Of a stretch of 64,000 nt of DNA, positions 34,788 to 43,607 are shown piece after piece. Position 1 is the first letter of the stretch. Each line of letters opens with the position of its first letter. Below the pieces are notes generated by a model. That model had not been told where the DNA came from and did no database searches. It saw only the letters and a list, made by a program, of their open reading frames with translations. Origin of the DNA: Croceivirga sp. Its GTDB lineage: Bacteria > Bacteroidota > Bacteroidia > Flavobacteriales > Flavobacteriaceae. A program made the position numbers and the translations under genes. The DNA lies in assembly GCA_028284285.1 (NCBI GenBank), contig JANQSA010000032.1:1-64000 (forward strand), read 5' to 3'.

Positions 34788-37187
34788 ATGATTACTAATA
34801 CAGAACTGGATCGCCGGGGGAATATTTTTCCTAATCGTATTGTTGATTTCAAACAGGATAATGATCAACTTTATTTTACCACTGAGAATGGTGTGATCCT
34901 GGAAATGACGGTAATGCGAGACAGTATGGTTCGATTTCGATATGCTACCGAATATGTGTTTGAACCTGATTTTTCCTATGCCATTAGCAAAGAAGTGATC
35001 ACGGGATATAATAAGCTGGAGGTAAGGGAGGAAACCTCGGGATATGTAATAGAGACCTCAAAAATCAGAATTTATATCAACAAGAGCAATCTCAAGCTTC
35101 AGATAGTGGATTTGGAAGAGATGGTAATTAATGAAGATGAGGTGGGATTCCATTGGGAGGAAAACTATGATTACGGGGGCAATATTGTAAAAATGTCCAA
35201 GGTGAGCCAATCCGGGGAAAGCTTTTATGGAATGGGGGACAAGGCCTCCCATACCAACCTGAAAGGCAAAAGGGTTAGCAATTGGGTGACGGATTCCTAT
35301 GCGTATGGAAAGGATCAGGAACCGCTGTACAAAACCATTCCCTTTTATGTTGGATTGCACAATGAAATAGCTTACGGCATTTTCTTTGACAACTCTTTTG
35401 GATCCTATTTTGATTTTGCCCATGAAAGAAGAAATCTGACCAGTTTTTGGGCAGATGGCGGCGAAATGAACTATTACTTTTTTTACGGCCCAAAAATATC
35501 TCAGGTAGTAGAAGCCTATACGGACTTAACCGGGGTTCCTGAACTACCGCCAATGTGGGCGCTGGGTTTTCATCAATCCAAATGGAGCTATTATCCGGAA
35601 AAGAGGGTGAAGCAATTGGCTTCCACCTTTAGAAAACTCCAAATTCCCTGTGACGCCATCTACTTGGATATTGACTATATGGAGGGTTTCCGATGTTTTA
35701 CCTGGAATCATCGCAGATTCCCCGATCCAAAGAAAATGATTTCTGAGTTGGAAGCAGATGGTTTTAAAACCGTAACCATGATAGACCCGGGACTTAAAAT
35801 TGATCCGGAGTATTGGGTATATCAGGAAGCCATGGAACAGGATTTTTTCTGTAAGCGGGCTGATGGACCACATTTTAAAGGAAAAGTCTGGCCGGGAGAT
35901 TGTAAATTCCCGGACTTTACGGATCCCGAAGTGAGAGAATGGTGGGCTGGACTATACAAAGAAATGATAGCGGAAATAGGCGTTCATGGGGTGTGGAATG
36001 ATATGAATGAACCTGCAGTAATGGAAGTGCCTACTAAAACTGCAAACCTGGACGTACGGCATAACTATGACGGCCATCCGTGTAGCCACAGAAAAGCACA
36101 TAATGTGTATGGAATGCAAATGGTTAGGGCTACCTACCAGGGGCTTAAAAAATATACTTTTCCCAAACGGCCGTTTGTGTTAACCCGGGCGGCTTACGCC
36201 GGCACACAACGGTATTGTGCCACATGGACAGGGGATAATGTAGCTACCTGGGAACATCTGTGGATTGCCAATGTACAAATGCAAAGAATGTGTATGAGTG
36301 GGTATTCTTTTGTGGGGTCTGATATTGGCGGATTTGCAGAACAACCCAATGGGGAGTTATTTGCAAGGTGGATACAGCTCGGTGTTTTTCATCCTTTTTG
36401 CAGGGTCCATTCCAGTGGAGATCACGGAGATCAGGAACCCTGGTCGTTTGGCGATGAGATCACAGGTATTGTACGTAAGTATATTGAATTGCGCTACCAG
36501 TTACTCCCGTATTTATATACCATCTTTTATCAATACGTGACCAACGGTATTCCTATGCTGCAATCCCTGGTGTATTATGATCAGGAAGATCCGCAAACGC
36601 ACTTTAGGACGGATGAATTTCTTTTTGGGAAACATATTTTAGTCTGTCCGGTGCAGGAGCCTAATGCACAAGGCAGAAGAATGTATATCCCAAAAGGGAA
36701 GTGGTATAATTACTGGACAGAGGAAATAGTAGATGGGAAAATGGAAAAGTGGGTGGCAGCGCCATTGGATAAGATTCCCCTGTTCATCAAAGAAGGTGCC
36801 ATGATTCCCAAGTATCCTGTACAACAATACGTAGGAGAAAAGGAAATAGAAGAATTAAAGATTGATGTATATTATAAATTAGGCAGTGAAAGCTCTACGA
36901 TTTATGAAGACCAGTTAGAAGGATTCGATCATAAAAAAGGGAGATTCAGCCTAAGAAAGTTCAGGCTCAGAGGTAAGGAAAATGAACTCATTATCCAGCA
37001 GTTTAAAGACGGCAGCTTCACCACCACTTACGACACATTAAAAATACAGTTTCACGGGCTTCCTTTTAAGATTGGGAAAATAGAGGTAGATAACGAAGAG
37101 GTAGACTTAAAAACATTAAAATATGACGGGAACAGCAGTATTGAAGTAAGCAAAGACATGATGGAGCTACATGTCTTTGGAGCGTAA
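34788..37187 (+). CDS. GH31 family alpha-glucosidase
   Basis: The 799-aa protein has the GH31 nucleophile motif GVWNDMNEP and the acid/base region ATWTGDN, with GSDIGGFAEQ and FHPFCRVHS nearby. The N-terminal beta domain contains YGMGDKA. No signal peptide is visible, so it should act in the cytosol on glucan or malto-oligosaccharides, releasing glucose. It is 102 bp downstream of glgB, a gap with no clear terminator, so co-transcription is likely. It could supply or recycle the oligosaccharides handled by GlgE and GlgB. Confidence 0.92.
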   Translation: MITNTELDRRGNIFPNRIVDFKQDNDQLYFTTENGVILEMTVMRDSMVRFRYATEYVFEPDFSYAISKEVITGYNKLEVREETSGYVIETSKIRIYINKSNLKLQIVDLEEMVINEDEVGFHWEENYDYGGNIVKMSKVSQSGESFYGMGDKASHTNLKGKRVSNWVTDSYAYGKDQEPLYKTIPFYVGLHNEIAYGIFFDNSFGSYFDFAHERRNLTSFWADGGEMNYYFFYGPKISQVVEAYTDLTGVPELPPMWALGFHQSKWSYYPEKRVKQLASTFRKLQIPCDAIYLDIDYMEGFRCFTWNHRRFPDPKKMISELEADGFKTVTMIDPGLKIDPEYWVYQEAMEQDFFCKRADGPHFKGKVWPGDCKFPDFTDPEVREWWAGLYKEMIAEIGVHGVWNDMNEPAVMEVPTKTANLDVRHNYDGHPCSHRKAHNVYGMQMVRATYQGLKKYTFPKRPFVLTRAAYAGTQRYCATWTGDNVATWEHLWIANVQMQRMCMSGYSFVGSDIGGFAEQPNGELFARWIQLGVFHPFCRVHSSGDHGDQEPWSFGDEITGIVRKYIELRYQLLPYLYTIFYQYVTNGIPMLQSLVYYDQEDPQTHFRTDEFLFGKHILVCPVQEPNAQGRRMYIPKGKWYNYWTEEIVDGKMEKWVAAPLDKIPLFIKEGAMIPKYPVQQYVGEKEIEELKIDVYYKLGSESSTIYEDQLEGFDHKKGRFSLRKFRLRGKENELIIQQFKDGSFTTTYDTLKIQFHGLPFKIGKIEVDNEEVDLKTLKYDGNSSIEVSKDMMELHVFGA

Positions 37188-37234
37188 TTTTTTGCAATTT
37201 TTCTTAAGTATTGGGTTCATAAATAATGCAATGC

Positions 37235-37258
37235 AACCCATTCTTTTTGTAATGGGTT
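37235..37258. repeat. Inverted repeat after the GH31 gene
   Basis: AACCCATT (37235-37242) pairs with AATGGGTT (37251-37258) across 8 nt. A third arm, TGGGTT at 37212-37217, could compete for the left arm. There is no T-run after it on either strand, so it is a poor intrinsic terminator; it may stabilise the 3' end of the operon mRNA. Confidence 0.4.
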
Positions 37259-37462
37259 ATCATAGAATTTCATAAAAAGGAGAGTCATTGCAACATGAGT
37301 GGTATAAACTTTCTTTCGTTGACTCCACTTAAATAACGCGAGTTCGGGATACTTTTTTTCTATTTAATTGATATTCAGAACCTAGTTAAAAAGGATCAGG
37401 TCAATTGCAGTTGAGACCTATCCGAATGACCCTACTTTAACAGCTTCTCGTCTGTACTCTAG

Positions 37463-37678
37463 GCGACAAGACTAACCTTCAATGGGATTAAAAAACAAAA
37501 AAGCGAAAGGCCTAAACTGACGTTATCTTACCTCGCACACGTCTCTCATCCAACAAATTGCTATTACAAGAACCGGTATGCTGAGTTTTGTTCGGAAATG
37601 GATAAGGTCAGGGTTGAGTTTTCCCGGTTACAAAAGGCCCAAGCGTTTAAAAGTTTTGGACTTCCTTTTTTGATCTAA
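37463..37678 (+). pseudogene. Possible 5'-truncated gene remnant
   Basis: One frame is open for 71 codons, from just after a TAG at 37460 to a TAA at 37676. It has no ATG near its beginning. The translation looks protein-like (a segment reads NRYAEFCSEMDKVRVEFSRL), but I recognise no family. It may be chance in an AT-rich region. Confidence 0.3.
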
Positions 37679-37749
37679 TAGTGATAAAAGAGTTGCGCCT
37701 TTGAGAACTGCCTGGAAAATAAACAAAATAGCATTGCCAAATCTCCTTT

Positions 37750-38586
37750 TTAAAATGGTGTAACTGGTTTGAACGAAGTTACTCCAAACTTTTTAGCCTC
37801 ATTAATAGCAAAAGCCGCCTTTTTTCTTAAGTTTTCCATTCTGTCCAAGCTATGTGGGTGAGTACTCAAAAACTGTGGTGGACCCTGACCATTACTAAGG
37901 GCATTCATCCGTTTCCAAAGTTCAACAGCTTCATTAGGATTGTAACCAGCGATAGCCATGAGAAGCTGTCCAATTTCATCAGCTTCATTTTCATGAGCTC
38001 TGCTATATGGTAACATAACACCAACGGTAGAACCAACACCATAGGCTTGCATCCAAATTTGCTGTGTTCGAGGGTCTTCATTGCTGGTGGCCAGAGCAAC
38101 ACCAATACCACCTAATTGCTGTAGTAATCCTTTGCTCATACGCTGTTGACCATGATTTGCCAATATGTGTGCTACTTCGTGTGCCATAATAACAGCTATC
38201 CCAGTTTCACTTGCGGCTACTGGAAGTATTCCGGTATAAAAAGCAATTTTTCCACCTGGCATAGCCCATGCATTTACCTGCTCGGAATCAATGAGAGCAT
38301 ACTCCCACTTATAATCTTTCGTGTAACCCTGATATCCATTGGCACTTAAAAATCGTTCGGAAGCAACGGCTATACGTTGCCCTACTCGATCAATCATTTC
38401 GGATTCTTTGGTCCCAGTAACAATTTTATTTTCACTTAGTATCTGATTGTACTGAGCGAATGACGATGGGAATAATTGATCATTAGATACTAATGCTATT
38501 GTTTGTTTCCCTGTAAATGGGTTCGTGGCACAGCCCATTATCATAAGGCATATGGCCAAAAGGCTTGTTGCTTTCTTACAGCACAT
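37750..38586 (-). CDS. M48 family metalloprotease lipoprotein
   Basis: The 278-aa product has a lipobox MGC (Cys19), then CATNPFTGKQTIALVS, the usual beginning of periplasmic YggG/LoiP-type M48 proteases. The zinc motif is HEVAHILANH and the third ligand lies in HENEADEIG. It would degrade misfolded envelope proteins. It stands alone between two gene-poor stretches with possible gene remnants, which may reflect a local insertion or decay. Confidence 0.92.
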   Translation of the reverse strand: MCCKKATSLLAICLMIMGCATNPFTGKQTIALVSNDQLFPSSFAQYNQILSENKIVTGTKESEMIDRVGQRIAVASERFLSANGYQGYTKDYKWEYALIDSEQVNAWAMPGGKIAFYTGILPVAASETGIAVIMAHEVAHILANHGQQRMSKGLLQQLGGIGVALATSNEDPRTQQIWMQAYGVGSTVGVMLPYSRAHENEADEIGQLLMAIAGYNPNEAVELWKRMNALSNGQGPPQFLSTHPHSLDRMENLRKKAAFAINEAKKFGVTSFKPVTPF

Positions 38587-38637
38587 AGTTGATGGTTTTA
38601 TTTGACGAGGAAGTTATAAAATTCCATCCATACATGT

Positions 38638-38662
38638 TGACCCCAAATTTTAAATTTGGTCA
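38638..38662. promoter_or_regulatory. Palindrome upstream of the M48 gene, possible operator
   Basis: CCAAATTT and AAATTTGG meet around a single T (38643-38659). The symmetry extends to TGACC on the left and GGTCA on the right, allowing a two-base insertion. It lies about 55-75 bp upstream of the M48 start on the minus strand, where a regulator could bind. Confidence 0.4.
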
Positions 38663-38680
38663 CTTTTTCTCATGAAATAA

Positions 38681-38881
38681 TTATTTTCTTATGATGTGAA
38701 GTGCTAAGAAGTTTTTATCAACTGCTAACGCTTGAGTTCCATTCATCTTTAACGTATTTAATGAAAATGATGTATTGTCCAACTGAGTTTCTCCGATTTC
38801 AAAAGGTAATCCATGGATCTTTGGCAGAAATGTTTCGTAAAGTCTAATATGCTTTCCTACTATATTCTGAATTCTAATTTT
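38681..38881 (-). pseudogene. Possible 5'-truncated gene remnant
   Basis: On the minus strand a frame of 66 codons is open from an upstream stop (38882-38884) to TAA at 38681-38683, with no start codon until close to its end. The sequence looks protein-like (HIRLYETFLPKIHGLPFEIG, then TLKMNGTQALAVDKNF) and resembles a C-terminal piece of a larger protein. I recognise no family. Confidence 0.35.
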
Positions 38882-39084
38882 TTAATCGAAAATTATACTT
38901 ATGCTGGCTTTACTTAGAATTACCGAAATTTTCTGTTCAATCTATGATTTTTACAAGGAATTCGTTCCTTTTTGGCATAACAGCCTTCTGGCAAAACAGG
39001 AAGTGGCAAAATTTGTAATTACTTCTTTCCGATAAGCAAAGATTAAATAATCAAAAAGCTGTTCTTATGTCGAGAAGCTTTTTA

Positions 39085-39092
39085 TATTTTTA
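39085..39092 (+). promoter_or_regulatory. Probable -7 element of the UMF1 transporter gene
   Basis: TATTTTTA (one base from TAnnTTTG) ends 4 nt before the ATG at 39097, as for aroQ. Confidence 0.45.
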
Positions 39093-39096
39093 GGCG

Positions 39097-40419
39097 ATGA
39101 CAAACGTATTTGCTTTAAAGGGCAACAAAAGATTACTCAACGCATGGGCCTTTTATGATTGGGCCAATTCAGTATATAGTTTAGTAATTTCTTCGGCGGT
39201 TTTTCCCATTTTTTATGGGGCATTATTCAGATTGGCCGAAATAGAAAAGGTAAGTGTCTTTGGTGGGGAGATTGCCAGGGCACCGCTTATAAGTTATGTA
39301 ACCTCCGCCGCTTTTGTTTTTATTGCGGTTATTACCCCCCTGGTTTCAGGTATTGCGGATTACTTGGGAAACAAAAAGATTTTTCTGCAATTCTTTTGCT
39401 ACCTCGGTGCGGTATCCTGTATCGGGCTCTACTGGTTCTCATTGGAACATATCTATTTTGGGTTAGGTTGTTATTTCTTTGGATTGGTGGGTTTTTGGGT
39501 CAGCTTTGCCCTTAACAATTCCTACTTACCGGATATCGCTTTCCCAGAGCAGCAAGATGGGATAAGCGCAAAAGGCTTTGCGTTGGGGTATATAGGAAGT
39601 GTAATTCTATTGCTGGTTAACCTGGGAATGGTCTTATATCCAAATGCCTTTGGTATTGTAGATACACCCAGTGAACCGGCAGCAGTAAAGGCCATGAAAT
39701 ATTCCTTTGTCAGTGTGGGGATATGGTGGGCTTTGTTTAGTCAATATACCTTTAAATTCTTACCTAAAGGATATAAACGCGAGGGAGAACGGAAAAACGT
39801 GATTTTAAATGGTTTTCGGGAACTCAGGAGTGTTTGGAAGCAGTTGGATTCAGAAACCCGGTTAAAACGGTATTTGGGTGCATTTTTCACCTACAGTATG
39901 GCAGTACAGACCATTATGTTGATTGCCACCTATTTTGGAGAGGAAGAAATTGACTGGGGTTCCGATGATTTTAGGCAAATAGGCCTGATTGTGAGTATAC
40001 TGATAATTCAAATTATCGCTGTCGGAGGGGCTTACCTAACCGCTTTCCTATCCGGAAAGTTGGGAAATATAAAAACCCTGATCTGGGTCAATATTTTCTG
40101 GCTGGCATTATGCGTTTATGCGTTTTTCCTTAAAACTCCGATAGACTTTTTTATCGCCGCAGGATTGGTGGGAATTGTAATGGGAGGAATTCAGGCCTTA
40201 TCGCGTTCTACCTATTCCAAATTTCTTCCGGAAACCACAGATACCGCTTCATTTTTTAGCTTTTATGACGTGGCCGAAAAAATTGGAATAATCATTGGTA
40301 CGTTTCTGTACGGCTTTGTTGCGCAAATTACCGGAAGTATGCGCAATGCGGCCATATTTTTGGGGATTTTCTTTTTACTAGGGGCATTTTTGTTGACCAG
40401 AGTAAACAAAAAGCCCTGA
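39097..40419 (+). CDS. MFS transporter, UMF1 (Atg22-like) family
   Basis: The 440-aa protein has about twelve transmembrane helices. Its start NAWAFYDWANSVYSLVI is the hallmark of the UMF1 / Atg22-like major facilitator group, and MGGIQALSRSTYSKFLPE in the C-terminal half is a second family motif. Eukaryotic Atg22 releases amino acids from vacuoles; bacterial substrates are unknown. Its stop codon lies inside a hairpin that acts as terminator for the convergent operon. Confidence 0.9.
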   Translation: MTNVFALKGNKRLLNAWAFYDWANSVYSLVISSAVFPIFYGALFRLAEIEKVSVFGGEIARAPLISYVTSAAFVFIAVITPLVSGIADYLGNKKIFLQFFCYLGAVSCIGLYWFSLEHIYFGLGCYFFGLVGFWVSFALNNSYLPDIAFPEQQDGISAKGFALGYIGSVILLLVNLGMVLYPNAFGIVDTPSEPAAVKAMKYSFVSVGIWWALFSQYTFKFLPKGYKREGERKNVILNGFRELRSVWKQLDSETRLKRYLGAFFTYSMAVQTIMLIATYFGEEEIDWGSDDFRQIGLIVSILIIQIIAVGGAYLTAFLSGKLGNIKTLIWVNIFWLALCVYAFFLKTPIDFFIAAGLVGIVMGGIQALSRSTYSKFLPETTDTASFFSFYDVAEKIGIIIGTFLYGFVAQITGSMRNAAIFLGIFFLLGAFLLTRVNKKP

Positions 40420-40432
40420 CATGAGTCAGGGC
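40413..40432 (-). terminator. Terminator of the ECF/DUF2807 operon, overlapping the UMF1 stop
   Basis: GCCCTGAC (40413-40420) and GTCAGGGC (40425-40432) form a perfect 8-bp stem around ATGA/TCAT. On the minus strand TTTTTG follows directly; on the plus strand the T-run is weaker and set back. It therefore mainly serves the minus-strand operon, although the TGA stop of the UMF1 gene (40417-40419) is part of the stem. Confidence 0.8.
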
Positions 40433-40477
40433 CATTGATTGCTTTTGATTGATGTTTTGTGGTGTTTACAGCATTTA

Positions 40478-41200
40478 CTAATAACTGTTGATGTCTCCGG
40501 AGCCTGAACTTTTGGTATCTATTTTTTTTGGATTTCCTTTATACGTGATATCGCCGCTTCCGGAAACCCGGGCCCTTAGTGTTTGTGTTGCCGTAACTTT
40601 AATATCTGCCGAACCGGAAACCTGAGCCTCTACAAAGTCAGCTTCCAGGTCATAGGCCTTAATATCGCCTGACCCTGATACTGAAACTTCAAAATCCGTA
40701 GCTCTTCCGGCCAAGTTCATATCCCCTGAGCCGGACATGGAGGCATCAATACTTTTGGCTTCTACTTCCAGGGTGATATCGCCCGATCCTGAAATAGAGG
40801 TTTTGAAATTATCGGACTTCAAAACAGTTTTTCCTACAATATCTCCTGAACCTGATAGGGATACCCCATCCACACTTTCCACCGGAACGGTAATGGTAAT
40901 CCCTTCATTCCAGCTTGAAGGCCTTAGATTAACACCCTTTTTTTGTTTAATAGTTAGTTTTCCATCTTTTACTTCGGTTTTAATATATTCCAGAAGATTC
41001 TCCTCTCCTCTAAGGGTAAGTTCTCCTTCATCTCCATCTACCAGTTCCAAATCAAACCAACCGGCCAATGCCACATAATCATACTCCCCAACGGAGCGCT
41101 CTATAGTTACGGTGTTTCCATTTCCTTTTACCCTTTTCCACTGCGCATTGGAAAGGGTTACCGTTACAATTGCCAGAATAAATGTTAGTGTTCTTTTCAT
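40478..41200 (-). CDS. Head-GIN (DUF2807) exported protein
   Basis: The 240-aa product has a signal peptide (ending near TLSNAQ) and a DUF2807 beta-helical domain built from repeats carrying SGSGDI (ISGSGDI, MSGSGDM, VSGSGDI and so on). It ends in GSGDINSY. The domain was named for bacterial autotransporter-adhesin-like heads; its function is unknown. It is a close paralogue of the next gene upstream (41220-41945), with the same length and order of motifs. Confidence 0.88.
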   Translation of the reverse strand: MKRTLTFILAIVTVTLSNAQWKRVKGNGNTVTIERSVGEYDYVALAGWFDLELVDGDEGELTLRGEENLLEYIKTEVKDGKLTIKQKKGVNLRPSSWNEGITITVPVESVDGVSLSGSGDIVGKTVLKSDNFKTSISGSGDITLEVEAKSIDASMSGSGDMNLAGRATDFEVSVSGSGDIKAYDLEADFVEAQVSGSADIKVTATQTLRARVSGSGDITYKGNPKKIDTKSSGSGDINSY

Positions 41201-41219
41201 GATGTATGTTTTTTGATTT

Positions 41220-41945
41220 TTAATAACTGGAGATATCGCCTGAGCCCGATGCCTTACTATCTATTTTACTGGGGTTACCTTTGTAGGTAATATCCCCTGA
41301 ACCGGAAACTCTGGCCTTAATTTCTTGATTTGCCGTAACTTTTAAGTCGGCACTGCCGGCAATATTAGCCTCAACAATATCGGCTTCCAAATCAAAGGCG
41401 CTAATATCTCCGGAACCTGCTACGGAAACTCCGAAATATCGGGTAGAACCGGATAAAACCATATCCCCGGAACCTGATAATGAGGCTTTAAATTCATCGG
41501 TTGCTACCGCCAGATCCACGTCCCCTGATCCCGCTAAGGTAGCTTTAAAAGTAGCTGTTTTGAGAGTAGTTTTGGACATAACATCTCCTGATCCTGCAAG
41601 GCTTACCGCACTGATTTCCTCAACGGGAATGGTGACTACAATTCCATTTCCTTGTCTCGAAGATTGCAAATTGACGCCTTGCTCTTGTTTAATGACCAGT
41701 TTCCCGTTTTTTACCTTGGTTTCAATGTATTCCAAAAGGTTTTCTTCTCCTTTTATGGTAAGTGCTCCCTCTTTTCCATCGACCAGTACGATATCGAACC
41801 ATCCGGCTGAGGCAATTTGATCATATTCCCCTACGGAGCGTTCAAGGGTTACGACATTGCCATTTCCTTTGATCTTCTTTTTACCCCATTGGGCACTTAC
41901 CGTTACAGAAAGCATTAGTAAGGTAACAACACATATGTTTCTCAT
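41220..41945 (-). CDS. Head-GIN (DUF2807) exported protein, paralogue
   Basis: The 241-aa product has a signal peptide (ending near VTVSAQ) and the same repeated motif as its neighbour (LAGSGDV, LSGSGDM, VAGSGDI, VSGSGDI). Its tail is GSGDISSY. The pair has colinear sequence from ERSVGEYDQIA to the end and must come from a tandem duplication. It lies 19 nt from the downstream copy and 23 nt from the upstream DUF4097-like gene. Confidence 0.88.
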   Translation of the reverse strand: MRNICVVTLLMLSVTVSAQWGKKKIKGNGNVVTLERSVGEYDQIASAGWFDIVLVDGKEGALTIKGEENLLEYIETKVKNGKLVIKQEQGVNLQSSRQGNGIVVTIPVEEISAVSLAGSGDVMSKTTLKTATFKATLAGSGDVDLAVATDEFKASLSGSGDMVLSGSTRYFGVSVAGSGDISAFDLEADIVEANIAGSADLKVTANQEIKARVSGSGDITYKGNPSKIDSKASGSGDISSY

Positions 41946-41968
41946 GATTGTTTTTGGTTTTTTGATTA

Positions 41969-43069
41969 TTAATTTTTGTAGAACGATACTCCGCCGTAAT
42001 CACTTCTGATCTGAATTACGTTACCGGAATTATCATTTCCATAATAGCCATTATAGTATTTTTCACCTGACTTTTCTTTTCTTATCTGAATCTCAAAATC
42101 GTCTATCCCGTTGACACCAGCATATTCCGTGGAAATATCAAAATCAAAGTAATATTCGGGATGATATCCTATTTTAATACCTGTATAGTCCGATTGTATA
42201 TTGATATCGCCGGCCTCTGGCGTCATTTTAGCAATTTTCAGGGAGCCATAATCTGAAGTGACGTTTACATTTCCATGTACATCCCCGAGTTTAATGCCAA
42301 TATAATCGCCAACGCCCTCAACGTTTTTAACCTTACCCACTGCCATAGAACCATAATCTGAAGAGTACTCCAAATTCCCCATCTCATCAATAGTGGCATT
42401 GGTATAATCCGCTTTTACATTCAAATCTCCCGCTTTTTCAATGGTAAACCCGGAATAATCTGCAATAATTTGGCCGCTGTTCACATATTCAAAGGTAGAG
42501 CGCGAGGTATAATCGAAGCGCAGTTCATTATTCCTACCTCGTAGCTCACCGATCTCCATTTTCCCGTAATCACAGCTGATCTTTGCATGGCCGTCCACGC
42601 GATCCAAATAAATGTTACCATAATCATTGGAAAGGTTAACACTGTTTTTTACGGGCAATTTGATGGTATAATTTACTTGGACACTTACATTGTTCCGTTT
42701 ACCCCATTTCCATCCCCAATTTCTACCGCGATCTCCAAATCGGGTAATGGCGGATACCATACTGGGACTGCCGTCAAAATCTACATCTATTTCATCCAAA
42801 CGGTCCTGAACACGTTCTTCGTTATTTCCGTTGGCTTTGATCTTTACCTCTATCATCACGGTATTTTGGTCCCAGGAAGTAACGTTGAGGTTGCCGTAGC
42901 TGTTTTTCACTTTCAGAAGTGCATCGGCATTTACACTGAATTCTTTTTTAATCGTTTTTTCCTTGGTATACCTTCCTTTCATTCCCCCGCCATCAATACT
43001 TGCATATGCGGCAAATGGTAGGGCTACCAGGATTAGACTTAGATATTTAAATAGTAAAGTTCGCATCAT
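41969..43069 (-). CDS. Exported DUF4097-like beta-repeat protein
   Basis: The 366-aa product has a signal peptide (ending near AYASIDGG) and a long beta-rich domain in which D-Y-(G/T/S) recurs about every 20 residues (SNDYGNI, CDYGKM, DYTSRS, ADYSGF, ADYTNA, SDYGSM, SDYGSL, SDYTGI, SDYGGV). This fits the DUF4097 or right-handed beta-helix type of repeat. It shares the operon with DUF2807 proteins and the ECF sigma factor. The function is unknown. It overlaps the anti-sigma-like gene by 23 nt. Confidence 0.75.
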   Translation of the reverse strand: MMRTLLFKYLSLILVALPFAAYASIDGGGMKGRYTKEKTIKKEFSVNADALLKVKNSYGNLNVTSWDQNTVMIEVKIKANGNNEERVQDRLDEIDVDFDGSPSMVSAITRFGDRGRNWGWKWGKRNNVSVQVNYTIKLPVKNSVNLSNDYGNIYLDRVDGHAKISCDYGKMEIGELRGRNNELRFDYTSRSTFEYVNSGQIIADYSGFTIEKAGDLNVKADYTNATIDEMGNLEYSSDYGSMAVGKVKNVEGVGDYIGIKLGDVHGNVNVTSDYGSLKIAKMTPEAGDINIQSDYTGIKIGYHPEYYFDFDISTEYAGVNGIDDFEIQIRKEKSGEKYYNGYYGNDNSGNVIQIRSDYGGVSFYKN

Positions 43070-43604
43070 GCTCTGGTTTTAAATTTTTAATCGTTTCTAT
43101 GTTGTCTAACACTTCTTGCAATAAATCAATCCTGGTTTGGAAATTGGTAATCATGGCATTTAACAACAACTTGCTGTTTCCGCCATTGATTAAGTCTTGT
43201 TCAAGGGCTTTGTAATCTGCTTCCAACTTTCCGAGTTGCTCAAGGGTATCATCGACTAACTTGGCGGTTTCCGGTGATTTTTCCTTTTTAAGAAGCTGTA
43301 CTTGCTGTTCAATTAGACTGGCAAAATAAAACTCGGTTTCAGACACCTCCGGAGCAATTTTTACCACTTGTTCCTTAATGGTGGGCTCAAAGTCAATTAC
43401 TTGCCATCCCAAAAAGGCGATTAACGCTATGGAAGCCGCTATAGAGAGAGGTTTCCACCAATTTTGTTTTTTGGTAAGCGTAACTACCCCTTTGGTGTGA
43501 TTCAATTTGTCCAGAAAACGCTCTTGATGACCTGCCCTGGGCTCTTCAAAGTCAAAGTCATTTTCAAGTTTTCGGAATAATTCCTCTAATTCGTTCTTTT
43601 TCAT
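43047..43604 (-). CDS. Probable anti-sigma factor, single-pass membrane protein
   Basis: The 185-aa product has a cytoplasmic N-terminal part (about residues 1-50, ELEEL-FRKLEN), one transmembrane helix (WWKPLSIAASIALIAFLGWQV) and a helical outer part. It starts 3 nt after an ECF sigma gene and has the topology of an anti-sigma factor. The N-terminal motif with bound zinc (HxxxCxxC) of the ZAS family is absent, so the anti-sigma role is inferred from position. Confidence 0.65.
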   Translation of the reverse strand: MKKNELEELFRKLENDFDFEEPRAGHQERFLDKLNHTKGVVTLTKKQNWWKPLSIAASIALIAFLGWQVIDFEPTIKEQVVKIAPEVSETEFYFASLIEQQVQLLKKEKSPETAKLVDDTLEQLGKLEADYKALEQDLINGGNSKLLLNAMITNFQTRIDLLQEVLDNIETIKNLKPEHDANFTI

Positions 43605-43607
43605 AAC

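Larger units (their letters stand above)
37188..37749. other. Gene-poor spacer after the glucan operon
   Basis: This 562-bp region is AT-rich and has no intact ORF. It holds an 8-bp hairpin at 37235-37258 and an open frame without a start at 37463-37678. The short GC-richer stretch at 37336-37351 has no partner repeat here. No promoter was recognised. Confidence 0.5.
38587..39096. other. Gene-poor spacer upstream of the M48 gene
   Basis: This 510-bp region is AT-rich. It holds a near-perfect palindrome at 38638-38662, a possible truncated gene on the minus strand (38681-38881) and, at its right end, a -7-like element for the transporter gene. Confidence 0.5.

Noticed and set aside
37336-37351. 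Short GC-richer motif ACGCGAGTTCGGGATA in an AT-rich spacer, possible insertion-sequence end
   Set aside because: No inverted partner and no transposase remnant were found nearby; without a database search it cannot be supported.
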